DNA from: Yamagishiella unicocca
Taxonomy: Eukaryota > Chlorophyta > Chlorophyceae > Chlamydomonadales > Volvocaceae
Direction of reading: 5' to 3'
Assembly (NCBI GenBank): GCA_003116995.1
Contig: BDSL01000116.1
Location: 62,001-126,000, forward strand
DNA: 64,000 bases
This document shows, in pieces, positions 12,291-23,300 of the stretch; position 1 is the stretch's first letter, and the number at the start of each line of letters is the position of its first letter. A program made the translations under genes and the position numbers. The notes beneath the pieces are model-generated. The model was not told where the DNA came from, ran no database searches, and saw only the letters and a program-made list of their open reading frames with translations.

Positions 12291-12663
12291 CGTTCGGCCG
12301 CGGCCTGAGCCGTCCCCGGTGCCCACTGGACTGCTGCCGCTGAGCGCCGCCTCATCAGCCGCTTCGAGAGCCCTTCGAACTGTTCCACTGCAGCCGAGCC
12401 GAATACGGCACTGACGGAGACCTGCTGAATTCCCCCTGTGTCATGCACGGTTGTTGCTGTCTTTTTTGTCCCGTGCCTTTGTCACGGCCTCCGCCGGTGG
12501 GGTTCCGCGTTTTCATGTTGCTTCGGCACTTCGGTCAAAGATGTCGTCATCATTCCAGCCGTCAACGCAGTTCCCAATATATCGGGATGCCGGTTTCGTT
12601 CCACCTACGTCAGGAGCATCGCTGCGTCCTGCGGTGTCTCTGCTGGTGGGGGAGAGAGGCGTT

Positions 12664-13690
12664 GGTTGTTGTTGTAACGGTTACAGTGGGTTCCAGACCA
12701 ATAGGTAGAACCATCGGGCGCATCGCCTGACACTGAACAAGACGGAGGAAACAAATACCGACATGCACTGAAACAAAGGCAAACCACCAGAACACCAAGT
12801 TGACAGGCCGTAGGCATACAGAGCAGCAGCCAGCACCCCAGGGGGAATTTGCACTAGAGGCTCCCCTATCAGGAACTGGCCGCCAACCAACCTAACAGCC
12901 CAGCACCCGACGAACCAGTGAAGCGCCGCAACGATGCAAACATCGGAACCCGCCACCTCTCATCCCATAAGGCACGGACCCCTAGCAGGGCTCAACACGC
13001 TTATATAGCCAGAAAGTATGAAGCACGGGAAACCCCGCTCCCCAAGACAACCCGAGCCGATCAGGAATCCACCAGTACCTCAGCCGGTCCCCCGCACACA
13101 AGGCGATTGGCGACCACCCGCAAGAAAGGATGCCGAGGCCCCACTGCATCCCAGCCTTTCTGGGGAAGCCCCAGCGCAGCAAAGCCCCTCAGAAGGGCCC
13201 AAAACTCCACCACCCCACGGCGAACGGCGCGATCCAGAAGACCACTACCCGGAGTAAGAGGGGGACCACCAGCCCCCGCCCTATTCAAGGCCGCGGCCAT
13301 AAAACGGCGCCCCACCTCCATGGCAGTAATAGCCGCCAGGACTACGACATCCCAGACGCAGGACTGTACCCCGATAGGTGCTTGCACCAACCAAACTTGC
13401 GCCCGTGTCACCCCTGCACCGAGCTGGGTCTCGAGTTGGGCAGTCACTGCTTGAGCCACCGGGCAGAACCAAAAGTGGTGTCGCACGCCGTTGGTGTCGC
13501 ACGCCGACGCCCGCCTGGGCTCTGGAGCCGCCATTCGACGCCGTACCGTTGCCGAACCGCCGCGACGTGATCACGAGCGCTAAGTAACAGGTCAGCTGAG
13601 GGCTTGGCGAGCAAGAGATAAAAAGGGAAGGACAGATTGAGATGCCGCTGGTAGTCGGGCACTTGGAGGTTGTTGACGATTAAAGCCACT
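12664..13690 (-). pseudogene. Truncated non-LTR retrotransposon: RT ORF C-terminus and 3' UTR
   Basis: On the minus strand, frames covering 13689-13061 encode the C-terminus of a LINE polyprotein. A zinc-knuckle-like segment is seen (CDTNGVRHHFWFCPVA), followed by AQVWLVQAP, VWDVVVLAAITAME, and FWALLRGFAALGLP with a terminal HPFLRVV. The reading frame shifts near 13530, beside a short duplication of GTGCGACACCA, so the ORF is broken. About 390 bases of 3' untranslated region follow the stop at 13061, ending at 12668 with the family 3' tail. The 5' part of the element, including the reverse-transcriptase core, is absent. Family placement (L1-like algal LINE) is from memory of similar C-termini. 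Confidence 0.75.
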
Positions 13691-14000
13691 CCGATGCACT
13701 TCTAGACGATTTGTCTGTTAACATCCGTTAAGTTGGCTTTGGGGGGAGGCCCATGAGGCTCATATCACGCACATGTGCTAGCACCACATGGAAGCAAGCA
13801 CTGGTGACGTGAAGCCGGACCCCCCGAATTTGACTTAACTGTGCGAAGGAAGTGAGTTTTACCGGTGATATGATAACTCTCTCCGGCGCAGTCATGCAAA
13901 CTCATGTACCGGAATTATACAGGATTCTACGTGGGCTTTCCAGCTGGACTTTGCCTTAGTCAGATCAACGGGCAACTCTACTTCTTGTATCATTTGTCAA

Positions 14001-14075
14001 GTAGTAACGGTTACAATGATTTTCAGACCAAAAGGCAGAACCATCGGGCACATCGCTTGTGTATCACTGATGTGC
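14001..14075 (-). mobile_element. Diverged LINE 3' tail
   Basis: Minus orientation copy of the tail: GATGTGCCCGATGGTTCTGCC, then TTGGTCTG and CATTGTAACCGTTACTAC. It is more diverged than the copies at 12 kb. Only the last ~70 bases are recognisable. It lies about 290 bases beyond the stop codon of the PstS-like gene, so it may be part of that gene's 3' untranslated region. Confidence 0.6.
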
Positions 14076-14364
14076 CAATCATGTCACAACTCCAATCCGA
14101 AACGCACCCCACAGACACCAGCTATACCCAATACGCAAAGGCGCTTCGCGCGCAGAGACACCGGGTGAACAACGAAACTGCAGCCGGACGACATCGGCCA
14201 AGCAGGATCGCACCGTGCTTATGGCTAAAGCCCGGTAAACAGCAAATGCATAATGGACACGCGCTTAAGTAGATCCACAAATGGAACCATGATGGAAGCA
14301 TAATAGGGCCTTCCCCCTGAATGCAACAAGTGCTACTCTTTGGCGTGCGTATTATCCAAGATGC

Positions 14365-17300
14365 TCATCTTGCTGCCTGCGGTTGCATTTGCATCTCAAC
14401 ATTTGCATCCATTTGTTGTTCGTACTTCACCGCAGATGGGTTCAAGCAGTTTCCAGGGGAGTTAGGAGCAACACGCCGCAGCCTGACCACGGCATACGCT
14501 GCCAAGGTCAGGGCGAGGAGCGAAAGCACCAGCCCAAGTACCAGGGCAGCGACGGCAATGTCATATGTGAGGTCCAGCTTGTCCCTGTCTTGTTGAAGAA
14601 TATTCATGACGTTAAGGACCTATCACACGGGATTGACGGGCAGAGATGTGATGCAAGTTGACAACACGGATTGCGGCTTCTGAAGAGGGACCGGCAAAGC
14701 AACCAGAAGGCTCCGCGAAATGACCGAGTAAGAAACGGCAAACCGGGACGGCAAACAGGGACAAGGCCTCGCATGGCGATCAATGCAAACAGGGGAGGAG
14801 GAAGACACAGCAACCGGCCATATAAACATGCCACCCACCGCTTGCTCCGAACTACTGACGACACTGTTGTCCGCCAGTGCCGCACCATCGGTACCAGCCA
14901 GGGCTGCCTCGACGACCCATGGAGCGCGTCCCAACACCATCGTGGTGGCTGGGTTCGCACCCTTGGCCTGCAGGCAGTGCGAGCGGACGACCCATGAGCA
15001 AAATGCGTCCTGGTGGTTTGCGCGACACCCACCAGAGCTACTCCTTTGGTGCATGGTCCGGTGCTTGGGCCCCAAGAGCCCATCCTATTGCGTCAGGACC
15101 ACCTCCTTACGTGCCTTCAAGTACGCCCTTCCTAACGGATTGGGTCCTGCGCCGCACCTAGTGCAGCAGCCATTACTCGCCTTCCCTTCCTGACACTGCG
15201 CCCGTCCGATCGCAAATACCTGGTCGTCCGTCGTATTGACAATGGTCCAGCTTGGTGCGCCCAGCGAACTTCGCAGAGCTGCTCGCGCGGGGTTCAGCTT
15301 CTGAGCGTTCTCTCCGAGACCCGCGAAATAGGGACCCAGGGCCGTCTTGATCCGACTCATCATAGCGCTGCTTGTAGCGTACTCAACGGCCACTAGCAAA
15401 ACAGCGCCATCCTCCTTGTACTGAGACAGGTCGGCGGGACAGACAAAGAAGTCCAACCTGAGGAGCACCACAAGATGGGCAAACTCCGACCGTTGGTACA
15501 CCACGGGCGCCCATCCGAACCAGACACATGGCTGCACTCAGGCACGTCGCTGCACATATGCCGCAAGATACGTGGCCTTTCTAAGAACCCCTGAACTCCA
15601 TAAAACTCACGCAAAAGCGCCCTGGCTCCGTCTACGACAGATGCATAGGACATTCCCATCCTACCTGAAAATAGGGTACACGTCGACCTTGGATCCATTT
15701 ACCGGCGTCGTGAAAGCACTCCAGTCCCCAGTTACATCGGACGGAACGCGCAGTGCCTCGGGACCGCGCGATGTGAGGATATCCTCCAACGCGGCTGTGT
15801 ACGACGCAGCCACCTCCCCAGCGCACCCATTGACCTCGCAAGAGTTGTTGTTGACGGACGACCCACTCTGGGATTGTTTGGCGAACGGAAGAGGGCAAGA
15901 GCACATGAGCGGTGCTGCATTACCTGGGCGTCGTTACCGATTGCCCCAGGAGGCAACAAACATGTTTGTCAGGCCTTTCGACTCGGGTCGCACAGGGAGC
16001 GTTGAACGACATTGGCGCAACCGGTTCAAGAGGAAGTGTTAGTTGTGAAGCACGTTGTGCCTGCAGGCGCTGGCGCGCTATGGATGTTCCCCCCAAAGTA
16101 CTCCTCCACACTGGGGCCCCTTCAGCAGGGCGGCTCTGCGCGTCTTTACTATGAAGTCCTGTACTGGACACCTACATCGCGACTGGTGTCCAAGGAACGG
16201 CACCGTTTCATGCCGGCGGCCCCCACTAATGGTGCATCGGCTGCGTGTCAAGCGGTGTATCTGTAAACTTCCCAACCAGCGTACCCTTGCATGTACCTGC
16301 ACATTGTACCTGCCATTTTGTGGCGAAGTTCCTGGACGACTTATGCACTGTGCACCACATTAGAATACTTCACGTCTAACGTAACGCCGACTTGTGACAT
16401 ACGATGGCTGCCTTAACAGTCTACCGTGCGCACCGTCAGTTGCAGGCCGGACACACCTGCAGGGGGGTGACGTACGTGCCGGTGACGGAGCTGCGCAGCA
16501 TCGCTGCCTGCAGGCCAGCGCCCGAGGCCGCGTCAGAAATCAAGCCCGTTGCCGCCACAAGCCCCAGCCCGCTGTATGGTGAGCCGGCAGCCAACAAATA
16601 CACAATCTCTTGGTTGGCCGTGGGCACGGTCGACGACGGAAGCGTTACGTTGTCGTACGTTGGGCAGCCAGCGGCCGACGCGACGCTTCGAATGTACTCA
16701 AGTACGGCGCGTGTGTCACCGTCGTCGGCGCCGCTTGTGAGCAGTTTGACAGGCTGAGAAGGAAGGTCAAGCCGGGGGTTGTCCGCCTGTACGAGCCGCA
16801 TTAAGTAGACCGCCAGTGAAAGCGCGCGATGGTACTAGACAGTCGCGGTCAACTTGAAGCAGACGTGCCAGAATGCTTCCGAGATAGGCAAAACGGACGG
16901 AGGCAACTTGATCGCCTGCTGACTACAGAACTAGGCATTAGCGCACAGCACAAGTGGTGCGGTGCCCTGGTGGAGGTCGAAGCAAGCCCTTGATGGCAAC
17001 CATGCCCCGTGCCAAGGCCCGCTATAGATTCCACCTCACGCAGCTTGCCTTGCCGGCCATGCCTTTTCGTAAGCCCCTGGATGGGTCCAGCTGCAACATT
17101 CACGTTTCCATGCCGCATAGACGCACCTTGATGCTTTCATCATTCCAGTTTACACTTTGCTTGACAATCTTGCCGAGGGTGCAGGGACTCAACCGCAAGC
17201 CGGCGGGGCCCTTGTACAGCAATGCCACTGGCCGAATGCTTGAAGGGATCTACAGGTGCATACCATGCATAACGTTACTTAACGGCACGAGACCCGTACT

Positions 17301-20300
17301 GAGGTTGGCAGGGCACGGTTGCTTTGGAGAAGTGCATGTGCGTGCGCCCCTTCTTACACGTCAGAGGCCGGCGTAATGATCTAGGTCGAGGGCGAGGTAT
17401 AGGTCTTGTGTGGAGATGACACCGGCATATACAACGAAGCCGCTCATCACGAAACCAGGACAAGACGTGGCCTAGGCACACCTGCGTGATGGAGCTGACG
17501 CTTGCCAGCTGCTGCCATGTGGCTTGAGGCAGCGGCCCTGGATGTACGATGAGGTGGGTGGGAGCCTTCACGTGATTACCTGTTAAAGTCGCATTGAGCG
17601 CACCGATAGCTGCAGGAACAGGAACCATCTCGTCCAGGACACGAATAGGGCTGGACGCCATATCCTGTGGACAAGAGCGGGGCCAGCTTTCTGACAACGC
17701 CTGGATAGATACGTACCTGACATTTGTCAGCAAGTACAAGCCGTGAACATTCACACCTTCGTGGGTAAAACGTCGGTTATCTACCGCCAAAGTTGGGATG
17801 CACAACCATGCCTGTTGGCGGCAAGTCATTGAGCGTACCGGTATTCGTACGTTGACCTGAAACACCGCGCCCTAGGTGCAATTGCGCCACCACACCCACC
17901 AATCCTACTCGTGAAACGCGACGTACGGTAAGGACCGAGCTAAAGTAGTTCTCTCGCACTACGCACCTGGAGGTCCCCGCGCAACAGGCGCATGTAGCCG
18001 AAAGTGTCCGGGGTGCACGCAACCCGCAGCACAGCCGGTAAAGCAACGGCCAACCTCTCTTGCAAGTCCCTCAGGTCCTGCTGAATAGCATCTAGCGCAC
18101 GTGCATCGTATGACACCCTGTTAGCCGAGAAGGTGTAGAGGCCCGAGCCAACCACATTATCGGAAATGCCGGAAGCCTCTGTATCCCAGACTACGGTGAG
18201 CGTCTTAAGCTGTACGCTTTCAACTGCGCTAAGCATAGTGCTCTGGACGTCGTTTGGCATAGGTGTCAGGCTCGAGTTGAGAGCCAGTTGAGTCCCCTCG
18301 GGTTGAAGGAGGAATCTGTGGTACATTGTGTTTGGACAGAGGGTGGAGATCTGGGTTCTATTATTGCGGCTAATGACGGTGCGGCGATTCCCGGATATCG
18401 TAGGCTACTCGTGCATCCGTAACAACGACCAAAATGGCAACCGCTACAGGCCAAACTTTGCACTCCGGGAGTGTGTGAGGTTTTGCAGACTGCAGGATTG
18501 TGCATTAAGGCCTTACTCTGCGAAGGCTCGAAGGAGTGGTCCTGAATAGCCGTATCCTGTCAGATTGCGGTACATGTAGAAATACTGAACCATAGGCATA
18601 GGCCAGGTGCCACTCAAGCCGTACAGTGAACTGCCCGTCACACTCGCTACGTCCGCCGTTGCATTGGTAAAAATAATCGGATTGGCTCCCATCGCCTGCG
18701 AAGGCAACCAAACCAAACCGAAAGCAAGGAAGTAGAAGTCACGGATGCTGTCACAGTGAAAAGGATAGGCAGCAAGCAGGTGATGTTACAGTGAAAAGGC
18801 AAGCAGATTGAGCTCCTCCTAGCCAGCGGCAAGCGCACACGCACTGCTGCTGCCTACAATATCCTTGCCTATCCTTGAAGTCCTATCACATAGCCACCAC
18901 TGCTGCAGCTTACCTGATTGCTAAACATACTGCCCAGTGCGTTGCAATCCCAGACGCGTACCCGAAGACGTATATGATATCGGCTCGTCCAGGGCATACC
19001 AGTAATGTAGTATACTTGTGTTACAGCCAAGTTCCCTCACCTGTGTTACAGCCAAGGTCAGGTTCGCCTGCCCCACGCGAATCGGCGTGGGGAGGCCCTC
19101 CACCACAAGCTGCGCCTCAGCTAGCCCCGAGGTGGACCCAAGGGTGGCGGGAAGGTAGCCGATAGAGTTTGGGGTGCCGGCGATGGCAGCAAGCATCTCG
19201 TCCGGCGTAGTAATCGGGATTCCCTGCAATAGTCAAAGTAAGTGCAGCGCCGGAACTACCTCACGGACAGCTCAGTGAGCCCTGCCTCGACCCACGTAAC
19301 CGTAGCTTGGGGGCCGATCCGTTACGACGGAGGAGGAGCGCAAGGCCGCGCTGGCAACGAAGCAAATGAATTGGCGCAGGAGACCGGACAAACGTTGCAG
19401 CAGCATGGGCACTGCCGGCCATGCGGACATAAGCAGAATGCGTTTCATGTGCTCTCTCATCCATTTACCTCCGGGTCATCCACAATTGGTCGCCCTTTGC
19501 AGTACCCTGCTGTTATCATACTTGATGCAAACATTATTCCAATTTGTCCCGACGTGGCGCAATCATACGTCGCCACATCTACCCATCCACAGAAGCTGGC
19601 GTTCTAGCAGGACTTGAGACCGTCCGTGTCGTTAGCCAACCCTTACGGTTGGACAACTAGCGAACGCCAAGCTCGAATGTACATACTACTCATCCCGCAC
19701 CAGCGGCTACCCGCATTTGGGGCCTTCCACAGCCTTCTGCCCCCCTATCATGTGCCCCTTCACCGCCCCGTCCCGACCTGGTAGGATGTGGAGACGCCCG
19801 CGGACCACGTGACATTAGGCTGCGGCCCCTCCGTGCCCTTCCATGACTGGTTGCAGGCCTTTGCCAGGAAGCCAGTCAACGCATATGTGGATCCAGACGG
19901 CGCCGCAATGCCATAGACAACTGTGGTATAGTTGAGGAGGGTTTTTGCCGCGTCTGAGCTGTAGTTATTGAGTTGCATCAGCTCCGCGTCAGCCCAGGAT
20001 GTCAGAGCGCCGCTGTATAGGCGAGCAATCAGGTTGCAATTGAGCGCCAGCGAAGCCTTGGGAACTGCCTTGTTGTAATACAACGCCAGCGCAGACACTA
20101 CGAACGGCAGCTGCATGACCCCCCCGGTGGTTTCACGTGCTGGTGATGATGTCAGGGCCTGCCAAATCGAGGAGTCCAGCGGCATGTCGCCAATCTGGTG
20201 GGCCATACGTACGTAGGCAATCCGTGCAATGTAACAAGGAAGGATTTCGGGTAAGAGGGGGGTAAGACCTGGGATAAGGAATCGGACAAAGGTCATGGAT

Positions 20301-23300
20301 GGAGGAAGCGTCTCTTATCATTTCGAGGCGCAAGTGCGTGGCAGGACGGCGCAGCAGATGTGTGGACAAACGCTATCAGTTTCTTGCAAGGTTGGCAGAA
20401 CAGGCATCTGCAGTCAACCACGCGCGCAAGCAAGGGGACTCTCAATTAAGGAGCGAACTACGGCGTGCACTGAGGGCGGTCAAGGGCTATGACGTACTAT
20501 GGCGCCACTTGGTCAGCACTAAAACAATAAGCCAAAACTGAGTAAAGAAAGGTTAACACGCTTCCTACTGCAGATGGTCCATCTGCAAATATGGACAGTG
20601 GGCAACTGCGGGTCTGTTGCCGGTGTTGATAGATCACCAAGCGTACATACGCGTCATGGAACGAAGACTACGCGTACGCCTCGTCGGCATCCTGCTGTGG
20701 CTGTCCGCCTTAAGCTTTATTGAGCACCTGCTGCGTCACGCTCTGGGCATACATGGGCGCCAAGCAATGCGTGTCTTGCAAGCATCACCTGGCACTGCCA
20801 TCCCTTAGCTTTTCATTCTCCCCGGCGCTACGGCGCTACGGGATCACGTAAACCGTTGCGTTGCTCCACGTGGCTGGCTGGTGGTGGATTACGTGTAGCG
20901 AATGCACGAAGTATGCAGCAGATTACTTATTTGCTACCATGACCCGAATCTCAAGCCTAAGAGGTTGCGCGAGCCCTAGCTACAGCGTACAGGACTACGC
21001 CCCGGTGGCCTTACTACTCCACCTTGGCAGAGGCCACGCTGGCCTTACTACTACAACTTGGCAGACTACCCTTCGTCATGGACCTGCCTGCTGCCCCACT
21101 CTCCCATCTCATACCCCTTTTCGGTGAACTGTTAGCTAGTTTGCAACCCACCGCTCGTCAAGTATTCACTTCCTATGTGCCCTAGGGATCGCATCGCAAA
21201 ACAGTTACCTTCACTTTTTATTGATTAATCTCCATGATGTGAACGAGCTCAAGGCCATACATATGGAGCATGTATGTGTGCCCCCCGGATTTACTCTGCT
21301 AGTGGTGTCACTGCTGCGGCACTATTGCGCATCACATAGTGGCAGAGCATGCAGCGAAACAAACCTTGAAGTGGTTATAAGATTGGTACATGTTCTTGTA
21401 GAGTCCAATCTCCGCTTGAGCCTCCACGCTTCCCACCGCTCGGTAGGTCATGCTGACAGGCACCCGGGCGCGGCTCTGTAGTATCTGCATGGCGTGTCGG
21501 ATCATGCCAGCCGAGACGAAGGAACCGGAGCCGTGGACCTGTAGGGAACCAAGGAGGGCAGCGACATGGAGGACGGACGCATCACCGATTATGCATGAGG
21601 GACGATCTGGACACGAGGTGTTTAGTAGCAGAGCTCGTTTACAGCTGCTTTATGGCAGGTGCCAAGGGACCAAGCAGCGCCAATCCCATCCAGCGCTGAA
21701 AGGGAGGAGGCATGTACGGATTTTAATCAACCCTACGTACTTACCCATTAAGTACGCATGACCCCCCTAGTGTGTATCAAGAGCGGGAAAACCCCATTGC
21801 GTGTACGTCCCGCACTACTTCATAATTGCTTCCTAATACCGGTAGCTGGGAAGTGGCCGCCGACGTGGGACGCTTTGGGATTTCAGCCAAGCGCCTGTAT
21901 TATTAACAAGAAGGAACATCACTACTTACGTGCATTCGTTCCGCGCCTGCAATATGTTTGTATGGAAGCCTACGTACTACATTGCGCGCCAACTTCGCGG
22001 CCCGGTCGGACACATTTCGGCGCTGGGTTGATGGATTCATCGGTAGATAGATACGTAGCCACCATGCACAGCAACATTCCCCGGACGAAGGCACAAAAAT
22101 GCCAGAGGTCGCTCGCGGTACTCGTGTCCCGACGATGGGAAGGATTTACCGGCAGCAGAGAGGACATGGACTTTATTATAACGATGGGACGAACCACCGC
22201 AGCATGCCGCTCTCTGACATGATTATTTTACCCTTGGGTTCTCCATCATGAATTGTAAACGAACGAACGAGTGACAACGCTTCCTGATAGGGGCGGGGTC
22301 ATTTAGGCCACTTCCCCTTGGATGGTTGGTGCCGCTGTTTGTTCTCTGGCCCCTTGATCGGGGTTTCTGGTGGTTTGCCGTATCTCGGTCGACTGGTTTG
22401 TTCTTCTTCTTGCGAGCCTTTCGGTGTTAGGCGATGCGCCCGATGGCTCTAGCTTATCGTAGGGGCCCACTGCAGACGCTACTTTCGTAAGTGTTGGGGT
22501 ATCACAAGGCCCACCCAATGGTCTGTTTCGGGATTACATGTCCGATCACCCATGCGAACCTTCGTTGCAGCACTCAATCTTATATCCGTAAACAAGCAAG
22601 AGCAAGTGGGCGCACGCAAAAGCCGAGTGTGTGTATAGGTAGGGTAGATAGGTAGGGTCGTATTAGTCGCCGACGGACCACACACGTATTACTGCTGAAG
22701 CCCCGGAACCCCCCGTGCGTGCATCTAAGCACCACGTCTTAGTTTTTCCACGCACCAGAAAACATACTCAACAACGTACCTGATAAGCATCGCCCAGCGT
22801 CAAGGTGCGCTTGGCATCGTTAGCCTGTGTCACCAATCCTGCCAATGTGTTCACAACATATGTGTCGCGCAGCTTGCTGAACACGTAGTTCTGCTGGCCG
22901 AAGGCGTCGCTTGTCGATGTCTCAACCTTCCACGGCACACTTTTGTCCCAATTAAGCACGGCATTCATCTCGGATAGGATCTGGTTCCGAATCTGAAAAA
23001 ACGGCGTGTAGATGGGGACAACATATGGGCATGGACCGACACTGATTTTTCTCCGTCCGACGAACGAAGTAAGCACCAGTGACGTGGCAGATAGGTAAGG
23101 AAATAAAGCCGTGACTGAAAGCAATAGGCTATTAAACGATACATGGAGCAATTCGAGATTCTATGGTCGTACGACTGCGAGGAGGCACCCTACGGACCTC
23201 GAAGGGCAGGGGGATGAAGCTGTAATCTTGCATCATGACTGCCGTTTCGTCGGATAGCATATAATCGAGGAAAATCTTGAGCAATCCACCTGGCAGCATT

